Program-made: the position numbers and the translations under genes
The notes under the pieces: model-generated
The model's database searches: none
What the model was told of the DNA's origin: nothing
What the model saw: only the letters and a program-made list of their open reading frames with translations
DNA from: DASVEG01 sp035540495
GTDB taxonomy: Bacteria; Actinomycetota; Acidimicrobiia; Acidimicrobiales; CADCTF01
DNA: 64,000 nt
Reading direction: 5' to 3'
NCBI GenBank assembly: GCA_035540495.1
Contig: DATLGL010000017.1
Span: forward strand, 1 to 64,000
Shown here: in pieces, positions 56,501 through 64,000 of the stretch
Position numbering within the stretch: the first letter of the stretch is position 1
Layout: each line of letters begins with the position of its first letter

Positions 56501-58262
56501 CGCCTACGACGACGACGGCATGATCGCCGGATGGGCGCACGGCGCGTTCACCACCTCCGTCGAGCGTGACGCCGGGGGGCGCATAGCCGCCCTGGTCGAC
56601 AGTTCGGCCGGGCGGATCGTCGCACCCGGCGCCACTACGAAGGCCACTAGTCGTGACCGGTCCGGCCGGATCACCGGCTCGCCGTCGGGTGCGACGTACC
56701 GCTACGACGACGGTGGCCGTCTCGTCGAGGCGGTCGATCAGCACGGTCGCCACTGGAGCTTCACCTACGGCCCGGACGGGTTGCTGGCATCGGAGGAGGG
56801 TCCGCTCGGTTCACGGCGCTACACCCGCGGGCTGCTCGGACGGATCGAGCGCATCGACGAGGGCGGCGGGTCGTCCACCTCGTTCACCTACGACGGGGCT
56901 GGGCGCCGCACGGCCGCATTGCGATCCGACGGCGGCTCCGTCCGCTGGGAGTGGGATCTCGACGGCGCGCTTCGCGCGATCGCGCGAACGTCCCCGGACG
57001 GCGGCGTCCAACGCCTCGACGTCGCGCTCGACGGCCTCGGGCGGCCGTTCCGCGTCGGCGCCGCCGACGTCGTGTGGGACGACGCGCTGACGGGTCGTCC
57101 GTTGCAGGTCGGAGAGCAGCGCTACCTGCATCTCGCAGGCGCGACTGCGCTGGCGACCGACGGTGCCACCTGGCTCGGAGAGATCGCGGACCCGTGGGGC
57201 AGCGAGCCCGGTCGGGATGAGCCCCACGTCGGGTTCCGCGGCGAGCTGGCGGCGTGGGGCCTCGTCTGGATGGGCGCGCGGGTCTACGACGCCACCACCC
57301 GCGAGTTCCTCTCGCCCGATCCGTTGCCCCCCGTCCCTGGTCGACCGGCGTTCGCGAGCGCCTACGCCTATGGGTTCCTCGACCCGGTCAACCACCTCGA
57401 TCCGTCGGGAGCGCGTCCGATCAGCCAGGCCGAGTACGACGCGTTGCGCGAGCGCGAGGAGCGAGGCTTCCTCGGCAACACGTGGCAGGCGATCAAGGAC
57501 GACCCGTGGAGCGCGTTGGGCGCCGCAGTGCTCATCACCGCTGGGGTCGTCATGATCGCCACCGGGTTCGGCGCAGGCGTAGGCGCGGCGATCCTCGTCA
57601 ACGCGTTCGCCGCCACGGCGCTCAGCGCCGCGTTCACGGGGAGCGTCTCCCCGCGCGAGGTCATGATCAGCGCTGCCACCGGCCTGGTGCCGGGTGGGAG
57701 CAGCTACCGCAGCGCGATGGCGATCAGCGCCGGAGTGAACATGGGTGTCGAGGGCGCGCGCCAGGGCTTCCGCGGCGACTTCGACCCCCGAGCGATCGCG
57801 TTCCAGGGGGGGCTCGGCGGCACAACCGGTGCGGCGTCGCGGTACGTCTCCGTGCGCATCGACGGCGTACGAGCTCGCGTGGCGACCGATCCGACGCCGG
57901 TGTCGTACGGTCAGGCTCGGTTCGTCGTCGACAGCCAGGGGACGGTCACCGACCTCGGGCCACGAGTGGCCACGGGGCGTCCGATCGTCATCGGCGAAGA
58001 CATGCGGAACCGGGTGATACCCGCCGCCGAGCGGATGGGCGCCGACTACTACGCGCCGCCGCAGTTCCGAACCGACGGCCAGTCGATGGCGCACAACCGC
58101 TACTGGATCAACGAGCAGATGAACCAGGGGAGAGGCATCATCGACGTCGGACCGGCGCCGGGCCGAGCGCAGTACCCGGAGCCGACGAGTCCGTACTACC
58201 AGATGGAACGCGACGAGATGATGGCCCGGAGCTACAGCAACTACGTGCAACGAGAGCCGTGA
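53529..58262 (+). CDS. RHS-repeat polymorphic toxin
   Basis: 1577 residues. An N-terminal helical WXG-like domain (about 1-110) and a DUF6531-like segment (DDPICAANGNFVHAEIDLAF) are followed by more than twenty YD/RHS repeats. The RHS core is near 1235-1295 (ARVYDATTREFLSPDPLPPV, LDPVNHLDPSG). A hydrophobic, Gly/Ala-rich segment at about 1317-1364 may help membrane passage. The C-terminal 100 residues (GEDMRNRVIPAAERMGADYY, RYWINEQMNQGRGIIDVGPA, YYQMERDEMM) are the variable toxin tip. Its activity is not assigned. The next gene, starting inside its stop, should be immunity. Confidence 0.88.
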   Translation: MSITSANPDDLEQFVDRASRRRRALEADLSRLQGQQRAVVSGSPDYGVQSVALARASQIFSNLGQNEAFVGTIRRELLNADRDPKTGVASISSAAVADALRKAGLSAPPPPVEVEPSVLFGLPPTSGFVDDPICAANGNFVHAEIDLAFPANSSLLDMVRVYNSLASSTLGAFGPGWSSILDVRVAYVEGGVPRVHLPDGAIVPFVDRDGTGSGTLVGIGRSGLSLTPHEPGWTLRERHQRSWEFDADGILHAVVDGPAVVRLERDASGRVVDVVEDTSGRAIQVEWEDERVRALVSTDGRSVFYAYVDGVLASVDRPTGTMSYALDGDLITRLTDADGVVLAQNVYDEVGRVVEQTNEFGRTTRYQYSDLRTTVVSDTDGGPKNAFTHDRRGNLTSMVDGTGRAMRLTYDDAGRVVMVVDRTGAVTRFAYDDADNLVERVDADGWSMRWAWDDHGRLVAETHRNGETTVYEYDGSSRRPVRITEPNGGVITITLDERDQPTTITDADGVVTRFEWDADGQPVAVVDALGNRIVLEYEPSGELRRVVDGSGVETGFTSDSGGRAAEVIVAGAVEAYRYTAAGRPLSGTDAAGASWRATYGTNGRLDVFVDGEGSTIGFEWDVLGNMAAVVAPDGERFGFEYDLTGNVTATVLPDGNRVERVHDAEGRIVAFTDAAGRVWRRELDGLGRTVRATAPDGASTRYEYHRVGVVSRIDGPGGSITRTEVDSCGRVVAIVDGSGRRFEFEYSPAGRLLERRFPSGRTERLTYDAAGRLVAVAAGDAEERLTLDGRGRVIARETDRGRTELAYSDAGELVELRASDVSTVLERDAGGRVLAVVDGAGRRATFERDRRGHVVTARDAAGVESRFAYDARGRLAEQTAAGVSTRFGYDRTGYLHELTDPSGTLRRVLDPTGLVSQVRQPDGTSVDIARDAAARITGVFAGGDLISSLSYDAAGNLAEAVRSASGARSTLGRDGAGRLTSVQTPAGGFDLAYDDDGMIAGWAHGAFTTSVERDAGGRIAALVDSSAGRIVAPGATTKATSRDRSGRITGSPSGATYRYDDGGRLVEAVDQHGRHWSFTYGPDGLLASEEGPLGSRRYTRGLLGRIERIDEGGGSSTSFTYDGAGRRTAALRSDGGSVRWEWDLDGALRAIARTSPDGGVQRLDVALDGLGRPFRVGAADVVWDDALTGRPLQVGEQRYLHLAGATALATDGATWLGEIADPWGSEPGRDEPHVGFRGELAAWGLVWMGARVYDATTREFLSPDPLPPVPGRPAFASAYAYGFLDPVNHLDPSGARPISQAEYDALREREERGFLGNTWQAIKDDPWSALGAAVLITAGVVMIATGFGAGVGAAILVNAFAATALSAAFTGSVSPREVMISAATGLVPGGSSYRSAMAISAGVNMGVEGARQGFRGDFDPRAIAFQGGLGGTTGAASRYVSVRIDGVRARVATDPTPVSYGQARFVVDSQGTVTDLGPRVATGRPIVIGEDMRNRVIPAAERMGADYYAPPQFRTDGQSMAHNRYWINEQMNQGRGIIDVGPAPGRAQYPEPTSPYYQMERDEMMARSYSNYVQREP

Positions 58263-58912
58263 CCGCGGGCGCGGCGCCCGTGCTCTACGTCCACGTCGGC
58301 GACGACGGCGGGCTGCTCGTCATCGACGACGACGAAGGCCGCCCGGCGTGGGTGACCGAGGCCGACCTGGTCCGACGCGTCGACGCCCTCGCCGCGGCGG
58401 GAGGCTCGGTGCTGCTCAGCACGGAGGACGGGTCGCGCCATGCGCGGCCCGTCGTGTCCGCCATCGAGGCGCGGGTGCCGGTCCGTCGGGCGACGCAGGT
58501 GCACCCCGACGCGGAGCGGCGCGGCGGGCTCACCGCACTGATGCGCGCGGCATACGTAGGTGCGTCCCTCATCGTCGACGACCTCCTGCGGCGCGGCATC
58601 GACGTCGATGCCGCCGACGAGCGGGGCTACACCGCCCTCATGTACGCGGCGAACGCTGGTGAGGACGAGATCGTTGCCGGGCTCGTCGCAGCAGGCGCGA
58701 ACCTCGACGCGGCTGACGCCACCGGTGCGACGGCGCTGATGTTCGCGGCTCAGCACGGCCACGCGTCGATCGTGAAGCGACTCCTCGCCGCCGGGGCCGA
58801 CCCGTCGCTTCGACGGAGCATCGACGGCGCCACGGCTCGAGACGTCGCGGAATCCAACGGCCACTCCCGCGTCGCCGCCGTGCTGCTCAGCGTCGAGCAG
58901 CAGCGACGGTGA
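58259..58912 (+). CDS. ankyrin-repeat probable immunity protein
   Basis: 217 residues from the GTG at 58259, which overlaps the toxin stop (GTGA). The N-terminal 90 residues form a small mixed domain (PVLYVHVGDDGGLLVIDDDE). The rest is three clear ankyrin repeats plus a partial one (GLTALMRAAYVGASLIVDDL, GYTALMYAANAGEDEIVAGL, GATALMFAAQHGHASIVKRL). Ankyrin proteins are a known immunity class in polymorphic toxin systems; the assignment here rests on position and coupling. Confidence 0.72.
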   Translation: MTAGAAPVLYVHVGDDGGLLVIDDDEGRPAWVTEADLVRRVDALAAAGGSVLLSTEDGSRHARPVVSAIEARVPVRRATQVHPDAERRGGLTALMRAAYVGASLIVDDLLRRGIDVDAADERGYTALMYAANAGEDEIVAGLVAAGANLDAADATGATALMFAAQHGHASIVKRLLAAGADPSLRRSIDGATARDVAESNGHSRVAAVLLSVEQQRR

Positions 58913-59169
58913 CTCAGCAACGGAGCTGGCCGCAGCGCTACCTCGTGACCGTGTGCGCGCGAGGCGACGTGCGCACGTACAAGGTGGTGACGTGGCTCGA
59001 CGAGTCGAAGGCACGTGCGATCGCGCTGGAGGCGCACCGCCGTGACCACCCCGACTCCGGCGTCGCCGTCGCCGACGTCGAAGTTGTCGATGCCGGTCCT
59101 GTAGCTCGCGACGAGCGCGGCCGGATGGCGATCGAGCGCGATGCGCTCACCGATCGGATGGAGTTCTAG
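58909..59169 (+). CDS. 86-residue protein coupled to the immunity gene
   Basis: GTG start overlapping the previous stop (GTGA). The sequence (RYLVTVCARGDVRTYKVVTW, then DESKARAIALEAHRRD) suggests a compact alpha/beta fold with strand-helix-strand order, and no family I know. As the third gene coupled to the toxin it may be a second immunity factor. Its stop shares the CTAG at 59166-59169 with the convergent gene's stop. Confidence 0.55.
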   Translation: MTQQRSWPQRYLVTVCARGDVRTYKVVTWLDESKARAIALEAHRRDHPDSGVAVADVEVVDAGPVARDERGRMAIERDALTDRMEF

Positions 59170-59750
59170 CCGCCGGCTCCTACTCGCGCGGGTGGTTCGG
59201 TGACCCGAGCGAACCCGCTGAGCGCCGACCGCACGAACGCCGGCTCCATGTACACGACGAACTGGCCTCGGTCGTCGTCGCCGCGAACCCGCACGACGCA
59301 CGCTCGCTTGTTGATCCACACGCTCACGACGTCGATCTCGGCGTTGGTCGTGCGCCACGCCCGATCGACGTCCCTGCGCCGCGACGGGACGAACACGATC
59401 TCGCCTGGCGCCGCGCACAGCACCCCCGGCGCCTGCACCTTCCGTGCCGGGGGGAGGAACTTGATCTGCCACGTCGGTCCATAGGCGAAGCGGTCGGCCG
59501 GCAGGCGGACGGGATACTGCTCGAGGGGTCGATGCGTCACGGCGGTCGCCATGGCGGTCGCCCCGGCGCTTCGTGCGACCGCCATGTGGTGCATGACGAT
59601 CGCCACGGTGATCCACGACATGAAGATGCCGGCGGCGACGATCGGGAGCCCGGCCATCCGCAGACCGGCACCGACGACGACGACCGCCATCAGGAGCGTC
59701 GCGGTGCGCAGGCCTGAGGGCTTCGACCAGTCGGTCACCCGGCGGGTCAC
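59166..59750 (-). CDS. membrane protein with two N-terminal helices, unknown
   Basis: 194 residues. Two transmembrane helices (ATLLMAVVVVGAGLRMAGLP and VAAGIFMSWITVAIVMHHMA) precede a cytoplasmic beta-rich domain (PGEIVFVPSRRRDVDRAWRT, IDVVSVWINKRACVVRVRG), which resembles a PH/GRAM-like barrel. The function is unknown. It follows the DUF3039 gene by 7 nt. Confidence 0.55.
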   Translation of the reverse strand: MTRRVTDWSKPSGLRTATLLMAVVVVGAGLRMAGLPIVAAGIFMSWITVAIVMHHMAVARSAGATAMATAVTHRPLEQYPVRLPADRFAYGPTWQIKFLPPARKVQAPGVLCAAPGEIVFVPSRRRDVDRAWRTTNAEIDVVSVWINKRACVVRVRGDDDRGQFVVYMEPAFVRSALSGFARVTEPPARVGAGG

Positions 59751-59757
59751 GCCGCCG

Positions 59758-60006
59758 TCACCAGCCGAGCGACTTCTTCATCTCGTCGCACTGCGGGCAC
59801 ACCGGGTACCGCTCGGGATCGCGGGACGGTACCCACACCTTCCCGCAGAGCGCCGTCACCGGTTCGCCGGTCACCATGCTCTTGACGATCGCCTCGTTGC
59901 CGCCGATGACATAGTGCGCGAACCGGTCGTGATCGCCCTCGTCGAGGGTCGGCGACGGAACACCTGTTTCGGTCCGGATGTCGGTGTCGGTCTCCGCGGC
60001 AGCCAC
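59758..60006 (-). CDS. DUF3039 zinc-binding protein
   Basis: 82 residues from the GTG at 60006. The family pattern is DRFAHYVIGGNEAIVKSMV, then VTALCGKVWVPSRDPERYPV followed by CPQCDEMK, with Cys-x(n)-Cys-x2-Cys and a His likely to bind zinc. DUF3039 is actinobacterial and of unknown function. Longer upstream starts only add Arg/Pro-rich shadow sequence. Confidence 0.82.
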   Translation of the reverse strand: MAAAETDTDIRTETGVPSPTLDEGDHDRFAHYVIGGNEAIVKSMVTGEPVTALCGKVWVPSRDPERYPVCPQCDEMKKSLGW

Positions 60007-60077
60007 CCCCCTATGGTGCCAGCGGCGACGCTCTCCCGCTAAAGGCGGTAGAACTCCCCGCCGACGATTCCGAGGTA

Positions 60078-62687
60078 ATGGAGGGCATGGAGCGAACGAG
60101 CGCGCTCCGCGACGAGCGTCGACGGCGGCTCCTCGGCGTCGCGCGCGTGTGGGCCCTCGCGGTGGCAATGCTCGTCACCGCCGTCGGGCTCTACCTCGTG
60201 GCGCTCGCCGACGACGGCGGCGTCACCGACGCGCCCTTCCACCTGCCGTGGTGGAGCCTCGCGCCCTTGTTCTTCGCCACCGAGACGCTCGTGGTGCGGG
60301 TTCGCTATCGCGGTCAGGGCCAAGCACTCAACCTCAACGAAGTACCGCTCGTCATCGGGCTCTTCTTCTCCTCGCCCGCCGAGCTCCTCCTCGCGCTCCT
60401 CCTCGGTTCGACCGCCGCCCTCGCCCGCAAGCGGCGGCAGTCGCCCCTCCAGCTCGCGGTGAACACCAGCCACTTCTTCCTGGCCGGCGTGCTCGCCTCG
60501 ATGGCGTTCCGGCAAGTCACCGCGAGCGGCCTGAGCGGCGACGAGATCATCGGCCCCAGCGGGTGGTCGGCCGCGATCCTCGCGGCGATCCTCGTCACCG
60601 TCGTCGGCCACGCGGCGATCACCGCGGCCACCGTGCTGTCGGGAAGCCAGCCGGACGTCGACCGCCTCCGTCAGGTGCTGTCGCTCGGCGCGACGACGGC
60701 GATCACGACGACGATGGTGAGCCTTATCGCGGTCGTGATGCTTTGGCGCGACCAGCGGTCGGTCGTGCTCCTGGTGGTGCCGGTTGCGATGAGCGCGCTC
60801 GCGTACAAGGCGTACACGGAGCATCGGGCGAAGTCGGACACCCTCGATCTCATCTACGAGTCGACCCGGATGCTGCACCGCTCGCCCGAGGTCGACTCCG
60901 CGCTCGTCGGCCTCCTCAGCCAGGCACGGACGATCTTCCGAGCCGAGCGGGCGGAGATCACCCTCATGCCGGTCGGCGACGTCACGCAGGTCGTGCGCAC
61001 CACCCTCGGGCCGGGCGCCGCGGTCGACGCCATGGTGCGCGTCGAGCTCTCGCCCGAGGAGCGTGAGTGGGCCGAGTCATTGCCCAGTGACGAGCCGTGC
61101 TTCTACCCCGACGCCGGGCGCCCGCTCTCGCGGGTCCTCACCGAGCGGGGCGTGCACGAGGCGATGGCCGTGGCGGTTCGCCGTGACGGTGTCGTGGTCG
61201 CGACGATCGTCGTCGCGAACCGCATCGGCGAGGCGAACCACTTCGATTCGACCGACCTCGAGCTGTTCCGTGCGCTGACGTCGAACGTGGCGGTGGTGCT
61301 CGAGAACGGCACCTTCGAGCAGTCGCTCCAGCAGCTGCGCGACCTCGAGGCTCAGCTCAAGCACCAAGCCTACCACGACCCGCTCACCGGTCTCGCCAAC
61401 CGGTCGCAGTTCATCGAGCGGGTGGAGCTCGCGCTGGAGTTCGCGGCATCCGACACACGCCGCCTCGCGGTCCTGTTCCTCGACCTCGACGACTTCAAGC
61501 TCCTCAACGACGTGCTCGGACACGCCACCGGCGACGAGCTGCTCAAGGCGGTCGCTTCGCGCATCGCCGCTGCGGTCGGGCCGGAGGACGCGGTCGCCCG
61601 CCTGTCCGGCGACGAGTTCGCCGTGCTCCTCGACGGGCACACCGGAGCGGACGCGGTCGCCGTCGCGCGGCGGGTCCTCGATGCCGTGCGCATCCCGGTG
61701 ACGCTCGGGGGCGAGCGACACAGCTTGCGGGCGACGATCGGCGTTGCCATGGGTGACTCCGCCACGCGAGCCGACGAGCTCATCCGCAACGCGGACGTCG
61801 CGATGGACACCGGCAAGCAGGCCGGCAAGAACCAGGTGCAGGTCTTCTCGGCCGACATGCACGTCGCCGTGATCGAGCGCCACGAGCTGATGGCCGACCT
61901 GCAACGCGCCGTCGAGCGAGACGAGTTCGTTCTCCACTACCAGCCGATCGTGTCGCTCCAGACGCAGCGCGTCGTCGCGTTCGAGGTGCTCGTCCGCTGG
62001 AACCACCCTCGCCGCGGGCTCGTGTCACCCGCGGACTTCATCCCGCTCGCGGAGGAGACCGATCTCATCCTGCCGATCGGCCGGCTCGTGCTGGCAAAGG
62101 CGTGCGCGCAGGCCAAGGCGTGGCAGGAGACGTACCCTGAGCACGCCGACCTGGCCCTCACCGTGAACCTGTCGGCCCGCCAGCTGCAGCAGCCGTCGTT
62201 CGTCGGCGACACCGTGCAGCTGATCGCGGAGTCGGGGGTCAGCCCGGAGAACCTGGTGCTCGAGATCACCGAGAGCGTCCTGATGGAGGACACCGGTGGG
62301 AGCATCGCGAAGCTGCTCCAGCTCAAGCGCCTCGGCCTGCGCCTCGCGATGGACGACTTCGGCACGGGTTACTCGTCGCTCAGCTTCCTGGCGGAGCTCC
62401 CGATCGACATCCTCAAGGTCGCGAAGCCCTTCACTGAAGGCCTCGGACGGACGGAGCGGGAGACCGCCTTCGCTGAGGCCATCGTCGGCCTCGGGAAGAC
62501 CGTCGGGATGCAGGTGATCGCCGAGGGTGTCGAGCGCCCGGAGCAGGGCGAGATGCTGCGCGCGATGGGCTGCGACATGGGCCAGGGCTACCACTACTCG
62601 AAGCCCCGCGACGCGTCCTACGTCGAGCACCTCCTGCGGCTCGGATCGGCGCCGGAAGACCGCAAGATCATCCCGTTCCCGGCGTAG
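60078..62687 (+). CDS. membrane GGDEF-EAL c-di-GMP signalling protein
   Basis: 869 residues. Eight or so N-terminal helices (to about 230, MASE-like) are followed by a GAF-type sensor (about 265-405). The GGDEF domain (DPLTGLANRSQFIERVELAL, signature RLSGDEFAVLLDG) and the EAL domain (FEVLVRWNHPRRG, TVNLSARQLQQPSFV, DDFGTGYSSLSFL, AEGVERPEQ) complete it. SGDEF is usually compatible with cyclase activity, and EVL in place of EAL is seen in active phosphodiesterases. Which activity dominates cannot be told. ATG at 60087 is an alternative start. Confidence 0.92.
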   Translation: MEGMERTSALRDERRRRLLGVARVWALAVAMLVTAVGLYLVALADDGGVTDAPFHLPWWSLAPLFFATETLVVRVRYRGQGQALNLNEVPLVIGLFFSSPAELLLALLLGSTAALARKRRQSPLQLAVNTSHFFLAGVLASMAFRQVTASGLSGDEIIGPSGWSAAILAAILVTVVGHAAITAATVLSGSQPDVDRLRQVLSLGATTAITTTMVSLIAVVMLWRDQRSVVLLVVPVAMSALAYKAYTEHRAKSDTLDLIYESTRMLHRSPEVDSALVGLLSQARTIFRAERAEITLMPVGDVTQVVRTTLGPGAAVDAMVRVELSPEEREWAESLPSDEPCFYPDAGRPLSRVLTERGVHEAMAVAVRRDGVVVATIVVANRIGEANHFDSTDLELFRALTSNVAVVLENGTFEQSLQQLRDLEAQLKHQAYHDPLTGLANRSQFIERVELALEFAASDTRRLAVLFLDLDDFKLLNDVLGHATGDELLKAVASRIAAAVGPEDAVARLSGDEFAVLLDGHTGADAVAVARRVLDAVRIPVTLGGERHSLRATIGVAMGDSATRADELIRNADVAMDTGKQAGKNQVQVFSADMHVAVIERHELMADLQRAVERDEFVLHYQPIVSLQTQRVVAFEVLVRWNHPRRGLVSPADFIPLAEETDLILPIGRLVLAKACAQAKAWQETYPEHADLALTVNLSARQLQQPSFVGDTVQLIAESGVSPENLVLEITESVLMEDTGGSIAKLLQLKRLGLRLAMDDFGTGYSSLSFLAELPIDILKVAKPFTEGLGRTERETAFAEAIVGLGKTVGMQVIAEGVERPEQGEMLRAMGCDMGQGYHYSKPRDASYVEHLLRLGSAPEDRKIIPFPA

Positions 62688-62720
62688 CGGACACCACCCG
62701 CCTCGGTAGGGTGGGCGCCC

Positions 62721-63713
62721 GTGGTCGTCCCGCGACGGCCGGTCGACGTCAGCCGCCGCGCCCCCCGAAGATTCCCGCGCCTGATCCTGCTCGCACTCGT
62801 GCTGAGCGTCGTCGTCGTGGCCGTGAACTCGATCCTCACCACGAGCTCCGAGGGCATCGACCAGTCGGTCGCGTACGCGGATCGGGTGCGGCCCGCGGTG
62901 GAGCGTTCGACCCGCCAGGCCGCCGCTGTCGACGACCTGCGCAACCAAGCCGGTCAGCTGCAGGCAGCCGCGCTCCGACGCGCGCTCGAGCGGCTGGCGC
63001 GCGAGGCGAAGCAGCTCGAAGGGCAGGTCCGCGCCGTCGATCCTCCGTCGGAGGTGACGATCGGTCACGGCCTGCTCGTGACGTCGCTCGCTACGAGGGC
63101 CGCCGCGATCGAGGGGGTGAAGGCTGCACTCACCGCCGACGTCAACACGCCGCTCGACGAGGCGATCACATCGCTCGAGAAGGCGGGCCAAGACCTCGTC
63201 GTGTCCGATCGCGCGTACCAGCTCTTCCTCGACGAGCTGCCCGAGTCGGCCCGGTCGACGATGCCCCCGTCGATCTGGGTGAACGACGCGACGAGATGGG
63301 CGCGCCCGGAGATGGCTGCGCTCGCGTCGACCGTTCGAGCGAGCGGGTCCGTGGCACCGGTCAACGACGTCGCCCTCGTGACCGTGACGCCGGATCCGCG
63401 ACCGGTAGCGGCCGAGGCCGACGGGCGCCAGGTGCTGCCCCGCTCGAAGAACATCCGGCTCGACGTCGTCGTCGCGAACGCGGGCAACACCCAGGCGAGG
63501 CGGGTGGCGGTCGAGGCGGTGCTGACCATGGAGGGCGGTCTCGACACCGCTCGCCAGTTCGTCGACATCGCGCCCGGCCAGCGTCAGGCGGTCACGTTGA
63601 ACCTGCGCGTGCCGGCGGGGCCGGAGGCCTCGATCGTGGTGCGCGTCGGTCCCGTGGCAGGCGAGGATCGCGTCAGCGACAACGAGCAGACGCTCAACTA
63701 CGTGATCCGCTGA
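62721..63713 (+). CDS. membrane-anchored protein with CARDB-like C-terminal domain
   Basis: 330 residues. TAGGGT at 62707-62712 is 8 nt before the GTG, indicating a leaderless transcript. A basic start and one anchor helix (LILLALVLSVVVVAVNSILT) are followed by a long helical region (about 45-200) and a C-terminal Ig-like/CARDB beta-sandwich (IRLDVVVANAGNTQARRVAV, GQRQAVTLNLRVPAGPEASI). It is likely a cell-surface adhesion or scaffold protein. Its stop codon abuts the larC stop on the other strand. Confidence 0.65.
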   Translation: MVVPRRPVDVSRRAPRRFPRLILLALVLSVVVVAVNSILTTSSEGIDQSVAYADRVRPAVERSTRQAAAVDDLRNQAGQLQAAALRRALERLAREAKQLEGQVRAVDPPSEVTIGHGLLVTSLATRAAAIEGVKAALTADVNTPLDEAITSLEKAGQDLVVSDRAYQLFLDELPESARSTMPPSIWVNDATRWARPEMAALASTVRASGSVAPVNDVALVTVTPDPRPVAAEADGRQVLPRSKNIRLDVVVANAGNTQARRVAVEAVLTMEGGLDTARQFVDIAPGQRQAVTLNLRVPAGPEASIVVRVGPVAGEDRVSDNEQTLNYVIR

Positions 63714-64000
63714 TCAGGCCGGGGTGCCGTCAGGGTCGTCGAGGTGTCCTCGGCGGGCGTGCCACGTCGCTTCGGCGCGCGAGGTCACCTCGCGCAGTGG
63801 CAAGCCGGTGAGGCGGGCGACACGGGCGGCGTCGTCGTGTTCGACCTTCGCCCGTCCCGGACCGACTTTGACGCGCACGGGCAGGCCTTCGACCGCGACC
63901 GATTCGGTGCTGCGGTTCGCCGGCCAGCGGGAGAGGGTCGATCCGCGAACCCCGAACGACCCGGTCTCGCTCGTGATCGTGTGCGCGACCTGCTCCGCGA
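63714..64000 (-). CDS. larC: nickel-pincer cofactor protein LarC, C-terminal part (partial)
   Basis: 95 residues read from the minus strand, open at the window edge. TITSETGSFGVRG, then VEGLPVRVKVGPGRAKVEHD and DAARVARLTGLPLREVTSRA match the C-terminal domain of LarC, which uses CTP to insert nickel into the lactate-racemase cofactor (the tETstiGVR and G-x-VrvKv patterns). The start and N-terminal part lie outside the window. Confidence 0.75.
   Translation of the reverse strand, partial: AEQVAHTITSETGSFGVRGSTLSRWPANRSTESVAVEGLPVRVKVGPGRAKVEHDDAARVARLTGLPLREVTSRAEATWHARRGHLDDPDGTPA

Noticed and set aside
53583..56753. 1056-residue open frame on the minus strand
   Set aside because: It is antisense to the RHS repeats and mirrors their periodicity. 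It has no independent start signal or domain.
1..64000. CRISPR arrays, insertion sequences and phage structural genes
   Set aside because: I saw no regularly spaced repeat array, no transposase motifs and no capsid or tail genes. The only mobile signature is the tRNA-Leu island.

Overview
This window is the replication-origin region of a high-GC actinobacterium. Gene order follows the Mycobacterium/Streptomyces oriC neighbourhood closely: sigma factor, anti-sigma, trxB, trxA, cwlM, parB, parA, rsmG, jag, yidC, yidD, rnpA, rpmH, dnaA, dnaN, recF, dciA, gyrB, gyrA, DUF3566, tRNA-Ile and tRNA-Ala, then crgA, DUF881, pabA, pknB, pbpA, rodA, pstP, fhaB, fhaA. WhiB, CrgA, DUF3566, DUF881 and PASTA-kinase genes are actinobacterial hallmarks. 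An early-branching class such as Acidimicrobiia fits, because pknA is absent and several neighbours are unfamiliar, but the class is an inference. GTG starts, GTGA stop/start overlaps and leaderless starts (a TANNNT box 6-9 nt before the start codon) are common.

Layout. 1-5085: end of a large surface protein, an ECF sigma/anti-sigma pair, two small membrane proteins, the thioredoxin system and a CwlM-like pseudo-amidase. 5210-10927 (minus strand): chromosome segregation (parB, parA, two parS sites) and the membrane-insertion/ribosome operon up to rpmH. 11285-20188: dnaA, oriC, dnaN, recF, dciA, gyrB, gyrA. 20229-27882: a TadG/VanY-like fusion, DUF3566, tRNA-Ile, a lipoprotein, a saccharopine-dehydrogenase-like protein, a secreted serine hydrolase, an acyltransferase fused to a paralogous serine hydrolase, and tRNA-Ala. 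27883-28450 has no convincing protein gene but holds several perfect tetraloop hairpins and may be a structured RNA. 28451-38010: mixed metabolic and regulatory genes (nucleotidyltransferase, WhiB, EamA transporter, acyl-CoA ligase, peroxiredoxin, thioesterase, histidine kinase, thiolase). 38021-46984: the cell-division and cell-wall signalling cluster.

47149-52400 is a 5.25 kb island inserted at the 3' end of tRNA-Leu(CAG) and bounded by a perfect 22-bp direct repeat (47127-47148 and 52379-52400). It carries a divergent HTH/coiled-coil gene and HTH-nucleotidyltransferase gene, an AbiE-like type IV toxin-antitoxin pair and a pRiA4b-ORF3-type protein. A repeat-rich zone lies beside its right end. 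No integrase is recognisable. 52484-59169 is a polymorphic toxin locus: two WXG-type small proteins, a 1577-residue RHS toxin, an ankyrin-repeat probable immunity protein whose start overlaps the toxin stop, and an 86-residue companion. The window closes with DUF3039, a GGDEF-EAL protein, a secreted CARDB-like protein and the 3' end of larC.

All functions are read from motifs and context; no database search was run.
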